A DNA stretch of 64,000 bases from Delftia sp. PS-11 (GCF_029870285.1 NZ_JACSYA010000007.1:62001-126000); one strand, 5' to 3'; positions 52,659 through 61,679 are shown, numbered from the stretch's first letter. Made by a program: numbers and translations. Notes: a model not told the origin generated them from the letters alone.

Positions 52659-53008
52659 TCACGCCCATTGCATGGCCCAGGCGCATTCCCTCGCACCCAT
52701 GCAGCTGAGCCACACACCACACACACACCGCCTGCAGGCTGAACGCCCGCAGACGGTGTCTGCGTTTGGCGGCTGCGCACTGCGCCATCCGCACATTGCA
52801 CGCCATACGCGCGTGCCTTCGTTCTTCGGGCCGCGCAGGCCCTTCGCGGCCCGCGTGCGCGCGCTGTTCGTGCGCATCCACACGTTCTATCTGAAGTTCC
52901 TCCAGGGCCATACCTAGGGACGCACTGCGCTCGTCCACACCCCATGCCGCCCCAGCCTTGCGCGGGCGCGGCTACCTGTGCATGCCCCATGATCCCCGAA
53001 GAACTTCC
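52659..53008. other. 350-base stretch with no recognisable gene
   Basis: Short open frames on both strands (for example 52672-52917 plus, 52621-52938 minus) show no family pattern, ribosome-binding site or typical composition. I see no tRNA or clear terminator. It may be part of whatever inserted after argF or plain spacer. Confidence 0.5.
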
Positions 53009-53362
53009 ATGTCCGAATCAGACACCATTCACCCCTGCCTGAACTGCGGCGTCTGCTGCGAAACCTTCCGCGTCGAATTTTCTGTCTACGAGCTGCGCTC
53101 CATGGGCGGCAGCGTGCCCGACGAGCTGGCCCATGAGGTCCATGGCAACCGCTGGCGCATGAACGGCACGGACCGCCGCCCCGTGCGCTGCGTGGCGCTC
53201 ACGGGCCGCTGCGGCGAGCGGGTGGCCTGCGGCATCTACGAGCAACGCTCATCGACCTGCCGGGACTTCGAGATGGGCACGGACCGCTGCAACGATGCCC
53301 GTCTGGCGCACGGCCTGCCTGCGCTGGATGACGGTGCCCGCATCTGGCTGGCAGCCGCCTGA
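53009..53362 (+). CDS. YkgJ family cysteine-cluster protein (first of two)
   Basis: A 117-residue protein with the YkgJ (zinc- or iron-binding cysteine cluster) pattern: HPCLNCGVCCETFRVEFS at residues 8-25, CGERVACGIYEQRSSTCRDF in the middle and DRCNDAR after it, about eight cysteines in all. The biochemical function of the family is not established. It resembles the protein at 56040 at roughly half of its positions; the two flank the feo genes. A longer frame from 52958 lacks conservation. Confidence 0.9.
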   Translation: MSESDTIHPCLNCGVCCETFRVEFSVYELRSMGGSVPDELAHEVHGNRWRMNGTDRRPVRCVALTGRCGERVACGIYEQRSSTCRDFEMGTDRCNDARLAHGLPALDDGARIWLAAA

Positions 53363-53382
53363 GCGCACGCCCGGCGGCTGCA

Positions 53383-53577
53383 CTAAGGCCGGCGCGGGCC
53401 GGGTTCGCAGCTGTCGCCCGCACAGGCGCTGCAGCCGCCACAGCCGCCGCTGTCCCTGGGGGCCAGTGCGGGATGCATCTGCCCGGCCTTCTGGCGCCAG
53501 CGGGCCGGCAGGTAGCGCCAGACCAGCGAAGCCGCTGCCAGCGCAACGACCAGACCCACGATGATGTTCTGCCACAT
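53383..53577 (-). CDS. Small Cys-rich membrane protein downstream of feoB (FeoB-associated)
   Basis: A 64-residue protein with one N-terminal membrane helix (MWQNIIVGLVVALAAASLVW) followed by a basic stretch and a cysteine-rich tail, GGCGGCSACAGDSC. This layout matches small FeoB-associated Cys-rich membrane proteins found in the FeoC position. It starts 14 bases after the feoB stop on the same strand and is almost certainly cotranscribed. A role in stabilising FeoB or sensing iron is inference. It is easily missed because the same frame stays open through feoB. Confidence 0.85.
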   Translation of the reverse strand: MWQNIIVGLVVALAAASLVWRYLPARWRQKAGQMHPALAPRDSGGCGGCSACAGDSCEPGPRRP

Positions 53578-53591
53578 GTGCAAGTGCCCTT

Positions 53592-55526
53592 TCAGCCGGC
53601 GCCCAGCGCCAAGGCGATGCGGTAGGTGATGAAGCTGGCCAGATAGGCCAGGCCGAACAGGTAGCTGCTCATCAGCAGCGGGTAGCGCCAGCCGTTGGTT
53701 TCGCGCCGCACGGCTGCCAGGGTGGAGATGCACTGCGGCGCGAACACGAACCAGGCCAGCAGCGACAGTGCAGTGGCAAGGCTCCAGCTGTGGGCGATCA
53801 GCGGGCCCAGCTGTTCGGCCATGGCCTCGTCGCTGGCCGCCGACAGGGCATAGACCGTGCCCATGGCGCTGACGGCCACCTCGCGCGCAGCCATGCCGGG
53901 CACCAGCGCGATGGCGATCTGCCAGTTGAAGCCGATGGGCGCAAGCACCACTTCCAGCCAGCTGCCGATGCGGCCTGCGAAGCTGTAGTGGATGGCCGCC
54001 TCGGCAGCGCCATCGGGCGGCGCCGGGTAGCTGGCAAGGAACCACAGCACGATGCTCACGGTCAGGATGATGCCGCCCACGCGGCGCAGGAAGATCACGG
54101 CCCGCTCGTACAGGCCCAGGGCCAGGCTGCGCGGGCTGGGCCAGCGGTAGGCGGGCAGCTCCATGAGCAGCGGCGTGGGACCGGCGCTGCGCCCGGCCAG
54201 CTTGGCCACGGCAGCCACGGCCATGGCGCTGACGATGCCGGCCACATACAGCGCAAACAGCACCAGCCCCTGCAGGTTGAAGACGCCGCCCACGGTGCGC
54301 TCGGGAATGAAGGCGCCGATCAGCAGCGCATACACGGGCAGCCGCGCCGAGCAGGTCATCAGCGGCGCGATCATGATGGTCACGAGCCGGTCGCGCCAGC
54401 TGGTGATGGAGCGCGTGGCCATGATGCCGGGCACGGCACAGGCAAAGCTCGACAGCAGCGGAATGAAGGAGCGGCCCGACAGCCCCACCTTGCCCATGAT
54501 GCGGTCCAGCAAAAACGCTGCGCGCGGCAGGTAGCCCGAGTCCTCCAGCGCCAGGATGAACAGGAACAGGATCAGGATCTGCGGCAGGAACACCAGCACG
54601 CTGCCAGTGCCCGCGATCACGCCATCGGCCAGCAGGCTGCGCAGGACGCCCTCGGGCATGTGCTCGTTGACCAGGGCAGAAACCGCAGAGACCCCGCCCT
54701 CGATGGCGTCCATCAGCGGCTGCGCCCAGCTGAACACGGCCTGGAACATCAGGAACAGCGTGGCCGCCAGCAGCAGCATGCCCCACAGCGGGTGCAGCAC
54801 CACGGCGTCGATGCGGTCGTCGCGCCGGGTGTCCACCACGGGCTCCTTCACGCAATCGGCCATGATGCGGGCGACCTGCTGGTGCAATGCAAGCACCTGC
54901 TCCTGCGGACTGCCCTGCTGCACGGAGCCATCGGCCTGCGGCGCGGCCAGTGCCCTGGCCTCGGGACCATCCAGCCATTGCAGCAGTTCCCGTGCGCCAT
55001 CCTGGCGCACGCCCACGGATGACAGCACAGGCATGCCCAGGGCACGCGACAGCGCATCGCGGTCGATGTCTATGCCCTGGCTGCGGGCCATGTCGCTCAT
55101 GTTGAGCACCAGCAGCATGGGCAGGCCCAGACGGCGCGCTTCCAGCACCAGGCGCAGGTTCAGCCGCAGATGGGTGGCGTCGGTGACGCAGACCAGCAGC
55201 TCGGGCGGCGCCTCGCGCGGATGGCGGCCCGCGACGATGTCGCTCGTGATGCGCTCGTCCTCGCTGTGCGCATGCAGGCTGTAGGTGCCCGGCAGATCAA
55301 GCACGCGCACGCGCCGGCCGCTGGCGGTGCTGAGCCAGCCTTCCTTGCGCTCGACAGTGACGCCTGCGTAGTTGGCCACCTTCTGGCGTGCGCCAGTCAA
55401 CAGGTTGAACAAGGCGGTCTTGCCGCAGTTGGGGTTGCCCAGCAGGGCCAGGCGCAGGGCGGCATCCGTGCCGCCGCGTGCCGGCTGCAGCGGCTCGGTG
55501 CGCCGGGGGGACTGCACGGCGCTCAT
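53592..55526 (-). CDS. feoB: FeoB, ferrous iron transporter
   Basis: A 644-residue inner-membrane Fe(II) permease with an N-terminal cytoplasmic GTPase. G1 is GNPNCGKT (residues 30-37), G2 lies in VANYAGVTVE, G3 is DLPGTYSL, and G4 is LVLNMSD, where Asp is retained. The membrane part has the two conserved Gate motifs, LSSFACAVPGIMATRSI and the later VPGMAAREVAVSAMGTVYAL. The first four bases overlap the end of feoA. Shorter than E. coli FeoB (773) mainly in the linker and C-terminus, as is usual in betaproteobacteria. Confidence 0.96.
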   Translation of the reverse strand: MSAVQSPRRTEPLQPARGGTDAALRLALLGNPNCGKTALFNLLTGARQKVANYAGVTVERKEGWLSTASGRRVRVLDLPGTYSLHAHSEDERITSDIVAGRHPREAPPELLVCVTDATHLRLNLRLVLEARRLGLPMLLVLNMSDMARSQGIDIDRDALSRALGMPVLSSVGVRQDGARELLQWLDGPEARALAAPQADGSVQQGSPQEQVLALHQQVARIMADCVKEPVVDTRRDDRIDAVVLHPLWGMLLLAATLFLMFQAVFSWAQPLMDAIEGGVSAVSALVNEHMPEGVLRSLLADGVIAGTGSVLVFLPQILILFLFILALEDSGYLPRAAFLLDRIMGKVGLSGRSFIPLLSSFACAVPGIMATRSITSWRDRLVTIMIAPLMTCSARLPVYALLIGAFIPERTVGGVFNLQGLVLFALYVAGIVSAMAVAAVAKLAGRSAGPTPLLMELPAYRWPSPRSLALGLYERAVIFLRRVGGIILTVSIVLWFLASYPAPPDGAAEAAIHYSFAGRIGSWLEVVLAPIGFNWQIAIALVPGMAAREVAVSAMGTVYALSAASDEAMAEQLGPLIAHSWSLATALSLLAWFVFAPQCISTLAAVRRETNGWRYPLLMSSYLFGLAYLASFITYRIALALGAG

Positions 55527-55852
55527 GCGCGGGCCTCCGCTGCAGCAGTGCCTGCCGTGGTCACGCGCACCAGGGCGGCCTCGTGGCGGCGCAGCGCAAA
55601 GGTGGCCTGTCCCACGCGCACCGCCAGCGGATCGCCTCCAGGAAAGCCGGTCGCCACGATGCGCACGGGCTCGCCGGGCAGAAAGCCGATTTCCATGAGC
55701 CGCAGCAGCAGCTGCTGCTCGGATGCATCGCGCGCAGTGCGCAGATCGACCACATGGGCTGCCACCTGGCGCGGCAGCGCATCCAGGCCTATGGCGGGAG
55801 AGAGCGGCTGTGACGGCGCCGGGGCGCCCGTTGCGGGTTTCATCGAATGCAT
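55523..55852 (-). CDS. feoA: FeoA, ferrous iron transport accessory protein
   Basis: About 109 residues with an SH3-like FeoA domain in the second half: LLLRLMEIGFLPGEPVRIVA, then AVRVGQATFALRRHEAALVR. It supports FeoB function, perhaps by acting on its GTPase. The N-terminal 35 residues are an Ala/Pro-rich extension. The start is uncertain (ATG 55852 or 55843), as none has a good ribosome-binding site. The stop overlaps feoB. A probable Fur box lies immediately upstream, so the leader would be very short. Confidence 0.9.
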   Translation of the reverse strand: MHSMKPATGAPAPSQPLSPAIGLDALPRQVAAHVVDLRTARDASEQQLLLRLMEIGFLPGEPVRIVATGFPGGDPLAVRVGQATFALRRHEAALVRVTTAGTAAAEARA

Positions 55853-55868
55853 GGCACGTCGTATCAAC

Positions 55869-55883
55869 TGATTTTTATTCTCA
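55869..55883 (-). promoter_or_regulatory. Probable Fur box upstream of feoA
   Basis: Read on the minus strand TGAGAATAAAAATCA fits the 7-1-7 Fur consensus TGATAATNATTATCA in 11 of 14 defined positions, and further AT-rich half-sites continue upstream (to about 55901). It sits 17 bases before the feoA start in GC-rich surroundings. Iron-loaded Fur repression of feoAB is established in many proteobacteria; here it is inferred. Confidence 0.75.
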
Positions 55884-56039
55884 TTTTGATTTCTATCGCT
55901 GCCGGGCAGCGCAACTGCGCATGGTATCGGAGTGCGGCCCAGGGTTTTGCATGAGTGCGGCAGGTTTCTGCGCCAGCGACATGCGAATCGGCGCAGACCG
56001 CCTCACAATCGTGTCCCCTTCCCCACGCACGTTGACCCC

Positions 56040-56360
56040 ATGACCCACCCCTGCCTGAGCTGCGGCGCCTGCTGCGCATCGTTTCGCGTGGATTTTTCCG
56101 TGCATGAATCGCAGGAACACGGTGGCCGCGTGCCGGCCGGTCTGGTCGAGGAAGTCAACGACTACACCTGCCGCATGCGTGGCACGGACTGGGCCCGCCC
56201 GCGCTGCGCGGCCCTGGTCGGCAAGGTCGGCGAAAAAGCCCATTGCGGCATCTACGAATGGCGCCCTTCGCCCTGCCGGGAGTTTGCCGCAGGCAGCGAC
56301 GCATGCAACCGCGTGCGCCTGCGCAACAGCCTGCCGCCGCTGGAAAGCGGCCTGCTATAG
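56040..56360 (+). CDS. YkgJ family cysteine-cluster protein (second of two)
   Basis: A 106-residue YkgJ-type protein: HPCLSCGACCASFRVDFS at residues 3-20, HCGIYEWRPSPCREF and DACNRVRLR further on. Cysteine spacing is the same as in the copy at 53009, with one cysteine fewer in the middle (KVGEKAHCG instead of RCGERVACG). It is divergent from feoA. The function is unknown; the cysteine cluster suggests a bound zinc or iron-sulfur centre. A longer frame from 55932 has no conserved sequence. Confidence 0.9.
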   Translation: MTHPCLSCGACCASFRVDFSVHESQEHGGRVPAGLVEEVNDYTCRMRGTDWARPRCAALVGKVGEKAHCGIYEWRPSPCREFAAGSDACNRVRLRNSLPPLESGLL

Positions 56361-56388
56361 CGACGCGCTGCACACGCGCTGCACGGCG

Positions 56389-56859
56389 TCACCCTATGGG
56401 CAGCCCGCCTATCTGCCCCTTGAACTCCTGCAGCGAGAAGTGCGTATGCACATGGCGCACGCCGGGCAGGCGGTGCAGCCGGCGCTGCAGCAACTCCGAA
56501 TAGGCATCCAGATCGCGCGCCACGACGACCAGCAAAAAGTCCTCGGGCCCGGAGATGCCATGGAACATGACCACCTCGGGAATGGCGCAGACCGCCTCCT
56601 CGAACAGGATCGATGACGCCTCGTTCTGGCGGTCTATGCCCACCATCACAAAAGCCAGCACGCCAAAGCCGACGGCGCGCCGGTCCAGGGCCGCGTGATA
56701 GCCGGTGATGACGCCGGCATCCTCCAGCCGCTTGATGCGCCGCCACGATGGCGACTGCGACAGATGTACGCGCTGGGCCAGCTCGCCAGAAGTCAGCCGG
56801 GCGTTGTCCTGCAGCGCGCGGATCAGCTGCCTGTCCGTTTGATCGATATCGATGGGCAT
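56389..56859 (-). CDS. Lrp/AsnC family regulator of the kynurenine genes (KynR-like)
   Basis: A 156-residue Lrp-type protein. The helix-turn-helix is in LTSGELAQRVHLSQSPSWRR (residues 22-41) with IKRLEDAGVITGYHA after it, and the C-terminal RAM effector domain has VVMFHGISGPEDFLLVVVAR. It is divergent from the amino acid permease-kynA genes. In Pseudomonas an Lrp-type regulator, KynR, responds to kynurenine and controls divergently placed kyn genes; the arrangement here supports the same role. Two palindromes lie in the shared promoter region (56886-56900, 56908-56917). Confidence 0.9.
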   Translation of the reverse strand: MPIDIDQTDRQLIRALQDNARLTSGELAQRVHLSQSPSWRRIKRLEDAGVITGYHAALDRRAVGFGVLAFVMVGIDRQNEASSILFEEAVCAIPEVVMFHGISGPEDFLLVVVARDLDAYSELLQRRLHRLPGVRHVHTHFSLQEFKGQIGGLPIG

Positions 56860-56885
56860 AAATTGTCTTTAAATTTGCTTTTAAA

Positions 56886-56900
56886 TGAATAGATTATTCA
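56886..56900. promoter_or_regulatory. Candidate Lrp-type operator 1
   Basis: TGAATA-GAT-TATTCA is a perfect interrupted palindrome of 15 bases within an AT-rich island between the regulator and the permease gene. The size and AT content suit an Lrp-family site. Confidence 0.6.
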
Positions 56901-56907
56901 AATTTAT

Positions 56908-56917
56908 CTGAATTCAG
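56908..56917. promoter_or_regulatory. Candidate Lrp-type operator 2
   Basis: CTGAATTCAG is a perfect 10-base palindrome. Its centre is about 20 bases, two helical turns, from the centre of the first site, suitable for adjacent dimers of an Lrp octamer. Confidence 0.5.
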
Positions 56918-56991
56918 GGATAACTACTAACCATATCCATCATGCTGCACATAACATCCGCCAGCAACGTTCACTACGACGGAGACATCGC

Positions 56992-58383
56992 ATGCCTGCC
57001 TTCGAGGAAATCGTCCAGCGCGAAGCCGGACTCCAGCAGCAACTGTCCGCCGGGCAGATGACCATGATCGCCATCGGCGGGGCCGTGGGCACCGGCCTGT
57101 TCCTGGGCAGTGGCTTCGCCATCGGTTTTGCCGGTCCCAGCGTGCTGGTCAGCTATGCCATCGGCGCCCTGATCTCGCTGCTGCTCATGGGCTGCCTGGC
57201 CGAGATGACGGTGGCCCATCCGACTTCGGGCTCGTTCGGCGCCTATGCCGAGCACTACATCAGCCCGCTGGCAGGCTTTGCCGTGCGCTATGCCTACTGG
57301 GCCGCCGTGGTGCTGGCCGTGGGCACCGAGGTGACGGCCGTGGGCCTGTACATGGGCTACTGGTTCCCCGAGGTGCCGCGCTGGGCCTGGGTGGTGGTGT
57401 TCTCGGGCGCGCTGATCGGCGTGAACATGATGAGCGTCAAGGCTTTCGGGGCTGTGGAGTACAGCTTCTCGCTGGTCAAGATCGTAGCCATCGTGGCCTT
57501 CATCGTGCTTGGCGCCTGGGTGGTGTTCGGCTCCAGGCCCGAAGGCGTGGGTTTTGCCAACTACATCAGCCATGGCGGCTTTTTTCCCAACGGGCTGTGG
57601 GGCACCTGGGTGGGTGTGGTCATCGCCATCTTCAGCTACCTGAGCATCGAGATGATCGCCGTGGCCGCCGGGGAGGCCAAGGACCCGCAGCGCGCGGTCA
57701 CCAGCGCCTTCCGCTCGACCATGGTGCGCCTGGTGGTGTTCTATCTGGCTACGATCGCGCTGATGCTGGCCATCGTTCCCTGGTCTGCTGCCGGCAAGGA
57801 TGGCAGTCCTTTCGTCAAGGTGATGGAGTTCATCGGCCTGCCTGGCGCGGCCAGCATGGTCAACTTCGTGGTGCTGGTGGCCGCGCTGTCGGCCATGAAC
57901 AGCCAGCTCTATATCACCACGCGCATGATGTTCAGCCTCTCGCGCGCCGGCCATGCGCCCGCCGTGCTGGGCCGCGTGAACGCGCAGGGCGTGCCACTGC
58001 CAGCGCTGCTGCTGTCGTGCCTGGGCATCGCCGTGGCGACCCTGTTCAACATCATCAATCCGGAGCAGTCCTTCATGCTGATGATGGCTGTGGCCATGTT
58101 CGGCGCCATGTTCACCTGGTTCATGATTTTCGTGACCCACCTGTTTTTCCGCAGGCGCTGGGTGCGCCAGGGCAATGCGCCGCTGGCGTTTCGCATGTGG
58201 GGCTTTCCGGGACTGACCCTGCTGGGCGCGGGCCTGATGCTGGCAGCCATGGTGTCCACGCTGTTCACCGAGGTATTCCGCCTGACGCTGCTGACCGGCC
58301 TGCCCTTCCTGCTGATGCTCGCGGGCGTCTATACGCTGTGGTACCGCAAGCCGGCGCAACGCCTGGCGCCCAGGCCCCGCTAG
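56992..58383 (+). CDS. APC-family amino acid permease (probable tryptophan/aromatic amino acid importer)
   Basis: A 463-residue, 12-helix amino acid permease. Early helices show [20 protein letters not shown] and [20 protein letters not shown], the AAT-subfamily signature, and helix 6-7 has [20 protein letters not shown]. Substrates of the subfamily are neutral and aromatic amino acids. Position between an Lrp regulator and kynA (52 bases before it) points to tryptophan or kynurenine uptake, by inference. The ATG at 56992 fits GGAGAC upstream. Confidence 0.9.
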   Translation: MPAFEEIVQREAGLQQQLSAGQMTMIAIGGAVGTGLFLGSGFAIGFAGPSVLVSYAIGALISLLLMGCLAEMTVAHPTSGSFGAYAEHYISPLAGFAVRYAYWAAVVLAVGTEVTAVGLYMGYWFPEVPRWAWVVVFSGALIGVNMMSVKAFGAVEYSFSLVKIVAIVAFIVLGAWVVFGSRPEGVGFANYISHGGFFPNGLWGTWVGVVIAIFSYLSIEMIAVAAGEAKDPQRAVTSAFRSTMVRLVVFYLATIALMLAIVPWSAAGKDGSPFVKVMEFIGLPGAASMVNFVVLVAALSAMNSQLYITTRMMFSLSRAGHAPAVLGRVNAQGVPLPALLLSCLGIAVATLFNIINPEQSFMLMMAVAMFGAMFTWFMIFVTHLFFRRRWVRQGNAPLAFRMWGFPGLTLLGAGLMLAAMVSTLFTEVFRLTLLTGLPFLLMLAGVYTLWYRKPAQRLAPRPR

Positions 58384-58435
58384 GCCTTTGCTCTTCTTTT
58401 TCCATGTGACCCGATCTGCTGTGCAGACATTTGCA

Positions 58436-59323
58436 ATGACGACTCCCACGACCACCGAACCCTCCGGCTGCCCCATGCACGGCGCCGGCCGCACCGAAGC
58501 CATCGTCCACGAAGAACGCGCACAGCTGGACTTCAGCCAGGCCATGAGCTACGGCGACTATCTGCACCTTGACCAGATCCTCACTGCACAGCATCCCCTG
58601 TCGCCCGCGCACGACGAGATGCTCTTCATCATCCAGCACCAGACCAGCGAGCTGTGGATGAAGCTCATGCTCCATGAAGTGCGTGCCGCCACCGCCGCCA
58701 TCGCTGGCGGCACGCGCGCCGACGCCTTCAAGATGCTCGCCCGTGTCAGCCGCATCATGGAGCAGCTCGTCAGCGCATGGACCGTGCTGTCCACCATGAC
58801 CCCGCCCGAGTACACCGCCATGCGTCCCTACCTGGCCAGCTCCAGCGGCTTCCAGAGCTACCAGTACCGCTGCATCGAGTTCAGCCTGGGCAACAAGAAC
58901 GCCGCCATGCTCCAGCCCCATGCCCACCGCCCCGACCTGCTCGCGCAGGTCGAGGCCGCATGGCGCGCACCTTCCCTCTATGACGTCTCCCTGCAGCTGC
59001 TCGCACGCGAGGGCATCGCCGTGCCCGCCAGCCATCTGCAGCGCGACTGGACCCAGCCCTATGAGGCCAGCGAGGGCGTCAAGCAGGCGTGGATCACCGT
59101 TTACCGCGATCCCCAAAAGCACTGGGACCTGTACCAGCTCGGCGAAAAGCTGGCCGACATCGAGGACGCCTTCCGCCTGTGGCGCTTTCGCCACCTGACT
59201 ACGGTCGAGCGCGTCATCGGCTTCAAGCGTGGCACCGGCGGCACCGGCGGCGTCAGCTACCTGCGCAAGATGCTGGATGTGGTGCTCTTCCCGGAAATCT
59301 GGGCGCTGCGCACCGAGCTGTGA
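58436..59323 (+). CDS. kynA: Tryptophan 2,3-dioxygenase
   Basis: A 295-residue heme dioxygenase that opens the indole ring of tryptophan to N-formylkynurenine, the first step of the kynurenine pathway. The family core is clear: [60 protein letters not shown], and the C-terminal [19 protein letters not shown]. The ATG at 58436 gives the family length; an upstream frame from 58388 is rejected as it lies before the likely ribosome-binding site. It is followed by an exporter gene, an AraC regulator, then kynB and kynU. Confidence 0.97.
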   Translation: MTTPTTTEPSGCPMHGAGRTEAIVHEERAQLDFSQAMSYGDYLHLDQILTAQHPLSPAHDEMLFIIQHQTSELWMKLMLHEVRAATAAIAGGTRADAFKMLARVSRIMEQLVSAWTVLSTMTPPEYTAMRPYLASSSGFQSYQYRCIEFSLGNKNAAMLQPHAHRPDLLAQVEAAWRAPSLYDVSLQLLAREGIAVPASHLQRDWTQPYEASEGVKQAWITVYRDPQKHWDLYQLGEKLADIEDAFRLWRFRHLTTVERVIGFKRGTGGTGGVSYLRKMLDVVLFPEIWALRTEL

Positions 59324-59450
59324 GCACAGCCGGCAAGCGATAGGACACCCGCCAAGGTCATGGCCACAGCGCGCAATTGCGTTCAATACAGGGCCGGCAT
59401 GCAGCGCGAGACTGCAGGCTGTGTGCAGCCCTGCGTCCGCGCGAATCTCC

Positions 59451-60059
59451 ATGACCTCATCCCTGCTCGCCATGGGCGTCTTCACCCTTGTGGGGGCCAT
59501 CACTCCGGGCCCCGTCAATGTGCTGGCCCTGCGCCATGGTGCCACCCGTTCGCCGCAGGCCTGCGGGCTCTATGTGCTGGGTGCCAGCGCCAGCTATGCC
59601 GCCGTCGTCTGGGCCATGGGCCAGGGTGCGCAGTGGCTGATGCAGGCACTGCCCAGGCTGTCCGCCCTCTCGCAATGGCTGTGCGCAGCCTACCTGCTGT
59701 GGCTGGCATGGCAGCTGGCCAGTGCTCCCGTGCAGGCGCAGCAGGCACAGTCACGGGGAGTCCATGCCAGCCTGCCGCAGGCACTGCTGCAGGGCGCTGC
59801 CGTGCAGACGCTCAACCCCAAGGCATGGCTGGTGGCGCTGGCAGGCGTCGGCCTGTTCGTGCTGCCCAGCGCCGATATGCCCTGGGCGCTGCTGCGGTTT
59901 TGCGCCATCTCGCTGATCGCCTGCCTGATCGGGGTGGGCAGCTGGGCGCTGCTGGGGCAGTTGCTGTCGGGCTGGCTGCGCACGCCGCAGCGCCAGCGGA
60001 TGTTCCACCGCCTGCTGGCCCTGCTGCTGGTCGCCAGCGTGGCGGCCATGCTGGCATGA
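59451..60059 (+). CDS. LysE/RhtB family amino acid exporter
   Basis: A 202-residue inner-membrane exporter with about six helices. The family pattern is GVFTLVGAITPGPVNVLALR at the start and QGAAVQTLNPKAWLVALAG in the middle (the NPK motif). Substrates are amino acids such as lysine, threonine or homoserine. Lying between kynA and kynB, it may export excess tryptophan metabolites (kynurenine, anthranilate) or amino acids; that is inference. ATG at 59451 gives a clean first helix; the longer frame from 59229 overlaps kynA. Confidence 0.9.
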   Translation: MTSSLLAMGVFTLVGAITPGPVNVLALRHGATRSPQACGLYVLGASASYAAVVWAMGQGAQWLMQALPRLSALSQWLCAAYLLWLAWQLASAPVQAQQAQSRGVHASLPQALLQGAAVQTLNPKAWLVALAGVGLFVLPSADMPWALLRFCAISLIACLIGVGSWALLGQLLSGWLRTPQRQRMFHRLLALLLVASVAAMLA

Positions 60060-60077
60060 TGGCAGCCAGGCTGCGCC

Positions 60078-60875
60078 ATGACCGACACCACTTCTTCCCA
60101 GCGCTTTCACCGCTTCCACCGCCACCCGGCGGCGCCCTGGGCCGAGCTGCGCAACAGTGCGCGCTCGGCACACTGCTTCCGGCTGCACATGCATGCCGAG
60201 TATTCGATAGGCATCGTGGATGCGGGCAGCACCGTGTTCCACCATGCGCATGGTCCCCAGCCGATCTCGGCCGGCGCCGTGGTGCTGATCGAGCCCGGCG
60301 CCTGGCATGCCTGCAATCCCGAGCCGGGCGCGCCCTGGTCCTACCGCATGCTCTTCATCGATGCGCACTGGCTGCACCAGCGGCTGGGCGTGGCGGCCCT
60401 GCGCTTTCCGTGCCGCGCCTTCACCGACGCGGGCATCACACGGCAGGTGGATGGCCTGTGCCGGCCCGTCGATGGAGAGACATCGGCGCAGCGCCTGGCA
60501 CTGGGGCTGCAGCGGTTTCTGGCGCAGCACGCACAGCCGGCAGCGCAGCCCCTGTCCAGCGATGGAGAGGGCCTGCAGGCCGCACTGCAGCGGCTGCATG
60601 CCGGCCCGGACACGGGGCTCACCATCGAGTCCCTGGCCCGGGAATGCGGCATGAGCGCCACGCGCTTCATCCGCCGCTTCAAGGCCGCCACAGGCATGAC
60701 GCCCGGCAGCTACCGGCTCAATCTGCGCATCAATGGCGCTCGCCGCATGCTGGCGCAGGGCACTCCTCTGTCCGAGGCGGCCTACGCCATGGGCTTTGCC
60801 GACCAGGCCCATCTGCAGCGTGCCTTCAAGTCGCACCATGCGCTGACGCCGGGCTGCTACGCGCGCGGCTGCTGA
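60078..60875 (+). CDS. AraC family transcriptional regulator
   Basis: A 265-residue regulator. The N-terminal cupin-like AraC ligand domain has HCFRLHMHAEYSIGIVDAGS and AGAVVLIEPGAWHACNPEPG. The C-terminal double helix-turn-helix has LARECGMSATRFIRRFKAAT and EAAYAMGFADQAHLQRAFKS. It lies 18 bases after the LysE-type exporter gene on the same strand, so exporter and regulator are probably one unit; it may control the exporter or the surrounding kyn genes. The inducer is unknown. Confidence 0.92.
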   Translation: MTDTTSSQRFHRFHRHPAAPWAELRNSARSAHCFRLHMHAEYSIGIVDAGSTVFHHAHGPQPISAGAVVLIEPGAWHACNPEPGAPWSYRMLFIDAHWLHQRLGVAALRFPCRAFTDAGITRQVDGLCRPVDGETSAQRLALGLQRFLAQHAQPAAQPLSSDGEGLQAALQRLHAGPDTGLTIESLARECGMSATRFIRRFKAATGMTPGSYRLNLRINGARRMLAQGTPLSEAAYAMGFADQAHLQRAFKSHHALTPGCYARGC

Positions 60876-60903
60876 GCCAGCCATTGCCCGTTTTTTGCGC
60901 AGG

Positions 60904-60973
60904 CACGCCCGACGAGGCACGCCCGGCGAGGCACGCCCGGCGAGGTCCGCCCGGCGAGGTCCATCCGGCGAGG
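60904..60973 (+). repeat. Five tandem copies of a 14-base unit
   Basis: Units CACGCCCGACGAGG, CACGCCCGGCGAGG (twice), TCCGCCCGGCGAGG and TCCATCCGGCGAGG run head to tail with no gaps between the AraC-type gene and kynB. The array is flanked by the 8-base direct repeat GCGCAGGC (60897-60904 and 60977-60984). This is a minisatellite likely to vary in copy number. Confidence 0.95.
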
Positions 60974-61046
60974 CCGGCGCAGGCATTCTCACCCGTACTC
61001 ACCTGCGCCTGCGCCATGGCGCGCAAGGCGCAAAGGACTCAACACC

Positions 61047-61679
61047 ATGACCCGCAGACTCTGGGATATTTCCCCGGCCGTCCAGGCCGCCAGCCCCGTC
61101 TTTCCCGGCGATACGCCCTACAGCCAGCAATGGTGCGCCACCATCGGCCCGGGCTGCCCCGTCAACGTCAGCGCCATCACGCTGTCGCCCCATGTGGGCG
61201 CGCATGCCGACGCGCCGCTGCACTACGACGCGGGCGGCGCCACGATTGGCGATGTGGATCTGGACGCCTTCCTGGGCCCCTGCCGCGTGGTCCACGCCAT
61301 CGGCAAGGGGGCGCTGATCGAATGGGAGCACATCGCCCATGCGGCGGCGCCCGGCATGCCGCCACGCGTGCTGGTGCGCACCTATGAGCGCGCCCCCACG
61401 GGATGGGACCCGGATCTGGCTGCCTATGCGCCGGACACGGTGGAGCGCCTGGCAGACCTGGGCGTGAAGCTCATCGGCATCGACACGGCCAGCATCGACC
61501 CGGCCAGCAGCAAGCGACTGGACAGCCATCAGGTGATCCGCCGGCGCGGCCTGCGCGTGCTGGAGAACCTGGTGCTCGACGACGTGCCCGAGGGCGACTA
61601 CGAACTCATCGCCCTGCCCCTCAAGCTGGTCGAGGCCGATGCCTCGCCCGTTCGCGCCGTGCTACGCGCCCTGCACTGA
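61047..61679 (+). CDS. kynB: Kynurenine formamidase (KynB type, metal-dependent cyclase fold)
   Basis: A 210-residue enzyme hydrolysing N-formylkynurenine to kynurenine and formate. It starts [20 protein letters not shown], has the metal-binding [20 protein letters not shown] motif (residues 49-68) and the [20 protein letters not shown] segment of bacterial KynB. ATG 61047 is 171 bases after the AraC-type gene, with the tandem repeats between, so kynB-kynU probably have their own promoter. kynU follows 66 bases later. Confidence 0.96.
   Translation: MTRRLWDISPAVQAASPVFPGDTPYSQQWCATIGPGCPVNVSAITLSPHVGAHADAPLHYDAGGATIGDVDLDAFLGPCRVVHAIGKGALIEWEHIAHAAAPGMPPRVLVRTYERAPTGWDPDLAAYAPDTVERLADLGVKLIGIDTASIDPASSKRLDSHQVIRRRGLRVLENLVLDDVPEGDYELIALPLKLVEADASPVRAVLRALH

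Noticed and set aside
52621..52938. Minus-strand and plus-strand frames of 80-105 codons after argF
   Set aside because: No start signal, family pattern or typical composition; kept as unexplained spacer.
53383..54978. A 531-codon frame on the minus strand overlapping feoB
   Set aside because: It is an out-of-frame shadow of feoB except for its last 64 codons, which are the separate small Cys-rich gene at 53383-53577.
60904..60973. Tandem repeats considered as a CRISPR array
   Set aside because: Units are 14 bases and contiguous with no spacers, and no cas genes are present.
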